Shown piece after piece: positions 4,947 through 6,246 of a stretch of 6,246 bases of DNA. The notes under the pieces are model-generated. The model was not told the origin of the DNA, ran no database searches, and was given only the letters and a program-made list of their open reading frames with translations. The stretch spans positions 1 through 6,246 of the forward strand of contig SLGN01000006.1 of NCBI GenBank assembly GCA_007123695.1, written 5' to 3'. The DNA is from Verrucomicrobiales bacterium. GTDB taxonomy: Bacteria > Verrucomicrobiota > Verrucomicrobiia > Verrucomicrobiales > DEV007. The number at the start of each line of letters is the position of its first letter. Position 1 is the first letter of the stretch. Both the position numbers and the translations under genes were made by a program.

Positions 4947-6246
4947 CAGACCATCTCCCGCATCACGTGCCCGTGGACGTCGGTGAGGCGGCGGTCGATG
5001 CCGTTGTTGCGCACCGTCAGCTTCGTGTGGTCGATGCCGAGCTGGTGCAGGATGGTCGCGTGGATGTCGTAGACGCTGGCGGCGCGGGCGCGGTCGGCGG
5101 GGCGGAAACCCCACTCGTCGCTCTCGCCGTAGGTGCCGCCCTTGATCCCGCCTCCGCAGAGCCAGTTGGTGAAGACGAAGGGATTGTGGTCGCGCCCCTC
5201 GCTGCCCTGCGAGCAGGGCATGCGGCCGAACTCGGTCGTCCAGAGGATGATGGTGTCCTCGAGCATGCCGCGCTGCTTCAGGTCCTTGACGAGGGCGGCG
5301 GCGCCGCGAGCCATGCCGACGGCGAGGGGGCCGTGGTCGCGCGAGACGTTCTCGTGGCTGTCCCAGTTGCGGCGGGGGAAGCCGTTGTCGTTGCCGCTCC
5401 AGATCTGGACGAAGCGCACCCCGCGCTCGAGGAGGCGGCGGGCAACGAGGCATTTGCGCCCGAAGAACTCGGTCTCGGCCTTCTCGTTGATGCTCGTGTC
5501 GTCGACGCCGGGCCCCTCGGGGGCGAGGCCGTAGAGCCGTTTGATGTGCTCGGGTTCGCGCGAGACGTCGAGGGCGTCGGTGGCGCTCAGCTGCATCGCG
5601 GCGGCAAGCTCGTAGCTGCGCACCCGCGCCTCGAGCCGGTCGTCGCCGGGACGCGCGGCGGCGTGGAGGGAGTTGAGCCGGGCGAGAGCGTCGAGTCCGG
5701 CGCGGTCGTTCTCGGGCCGGATGAAGTCGCTTTTCGGCGCAAAGAGGTCGGCCACCGGCGTCTCGCTGCCGGGTCGGATCACGGTGCCCTGGTGGCGGGC
5801 GGGGAGGAAGGCGTTGGCCCAGTTCTTCGCCCCGTTCGAGGCGTAGCCGCGGTGGTCGGGCAGCACGACGAAGGAGGGCAGGTTCTCGCTCTCGCTCCCG
5901 AGGGCGTAGGAGACCCAGGACCCCGCACTGGGGAAGCCGGGGAACTGGAAGCCGGTGGTCTGGAGCAGGGTGCCCTGGCTGTGGACGCCGGTCTTGCCGA
6001 CGAGGTTGTGGACGAAGGCGATCTCGTCGACGACCTCGCCGAGGGGGGCGACGATCTCGCTGAGCCGCTTGCCCGACTCGCCGTAGGGCCGGAACTTCCA
6101 AGGGCTCGCGAAGCAGGCGCCGGGGGTCGATTGGAAAAGCTCGACGGTCTCGCCCGGATCCCAGGGCTCGCCGTTCTTCTGCTCGAGGAGCGGTTTGTGG
6201 TCGAAGGTGTCGACGTGGCTCGCCGCACCGGCCATGAAGAGCTGCA
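4946..6246 (-). CDS. DUF1501 family protein (5' partial)
   Basis: The minus-strand frame ends at TGA (4948-4946) and stays open to the right edge, reading Gln-Leu-Phe before the Met at 6235. That Met is therefore internal: LFM-AGAASHVDTFDHKP is the family's usual first motif, and some 30-50 residues, including any Tat or Sec signal, should lie outside. Numbering from the Met, 429 residues are visible. Landmarks are FVHNLVGKTGVHSQGTLLQTTG (about 74-95), WDSHEN (291-296), TTEFGR (333-338), GRDHNP (347-352) and DIHATILH (390-397). These Asp/His/Glu residues match the metal-site pattern of this alkaline-phosphatase/sulfatase-like family (PF07394). Function is unproven; in PVC bacteria such genes usually pair with DUF1549/DUF1553 genes and are often considered secreted. 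The first motif has GAAS where GGPS is common. Confidence 0.92.
   Translation of the reverse strand, partial: QLFMAGAASHVDTFDHKPLLEQKNGEPWDPGETVELFQSTPGACFASPWKFRPYGESGKRLSEIVAPLGEVVDEIAFVHNLVGKTGVHSQGTLLQTTGFQFPGFPSAGSWVSYALGSESENLPSFVVLPDHRGYASNGAKNWANAFLPARHQGTVIRPGSETPVADLFAPKSDFIRPENDRAGLDALARLNSLHAAARPGDDRLEARVRSYELAAAMQLSATDALDVSREPEHIKRLYGLAPEGPGVDDTSINEKAETEFFGRKCLVARRLLERGVRFVQIWSGNDNGFPRRNWDSHENVSRDHGPLAVGMARGAAALVKDLKQRGMLEDTIILWTTEFGRMPCSQGSEGRDHNPFVFTNWLCGGGIKGGTYGESDEWGFRPADRARAASVYDIHATILHQLGIDHTKLTVRNNGIDRRLTDVHGHVMREMV

Noticed and set aside
4770..6101. A 443-codon minus-strand open frame overlapping both the DUF1501 gene and the ArsC/Spx gene.
   Set aside because: It is Arg/Pro-rich out-of-frame translation of GC-rich DNA and overlaps two genes with strong family motifs.
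6233..6235. ATG (minus strand) as the start of the DUF1501 protein.
   Set aside because: The residues Gln-Leu-Phe before it continue the family's usual LFM-x-G motif, so this Met is internal.

Overview
The window is GC-rich DNA that most resembles a Verrucomicrobiota (PVC-group) chromosome. Three things point there: a very long surface protein combining autotransporter-associated beta-strand repeats with a C-terminal PEP-CTERM sorting signal, a DUF1501 protein, and a small basic protein with a 'MGK-HNK' head and a histone H1-like Pro-Ala-Lys tail. The phylum is inferred from gene content; no rRNA or other marker is present.

Layout, left to right. (1) Positions 3-3653, plus strand: the 3' part of a giant secreted repeat protein (at least 1,216 residues visible, N-terminus outside the window). 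It has six recognisable beta-strand repeat units in two blocks, a central region without that repeat, and a PEP-CTERM tail. (2) Positions 3654-3753: a 100-base intergenic region with a hairpin that could be a terminator and a weak candidate promoter. (3) Positions 3754-4935, plus strand: three closely spaced small genes that could form one operon. They encode a histone H1-like basic protein of 106 residues, a YacP-like NYN-domain predicted ribonuclease of 148 residues, and an ArsC/Spx-family thioredoxin-fold protein of 119 residues with a CxxC motif. (4) Positions 4946-6246, minus strand: a convergent DUF1501 protein whose N-terminus lies beyond the right edge. Its stop is 10 bases from the end of the ArsC/Spx gene.

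The large surface protein should be exported and processed by an exosortase encoded elsewhere. The three-gene cluster looks intracellular, joining a nucleic-acid-binding protein, an RNase-like protein and a redox/RNA-polymerase-binding-type protein; a shared role in RNA handling or stress is a guess from context. DUF1501 genes usually sit beside DUF1549/DUF1553 cytochrome-type genes in this phylum, so such a partner may lie just beyond position 6246. I see no mobile element, CRISPR array, tRNA or rRNA. Nothing here clearly amounts to a new defence or mobile system. The least explained items are the three-gene cluster, the central module of the repeat protein and the tail after its sorting signal.
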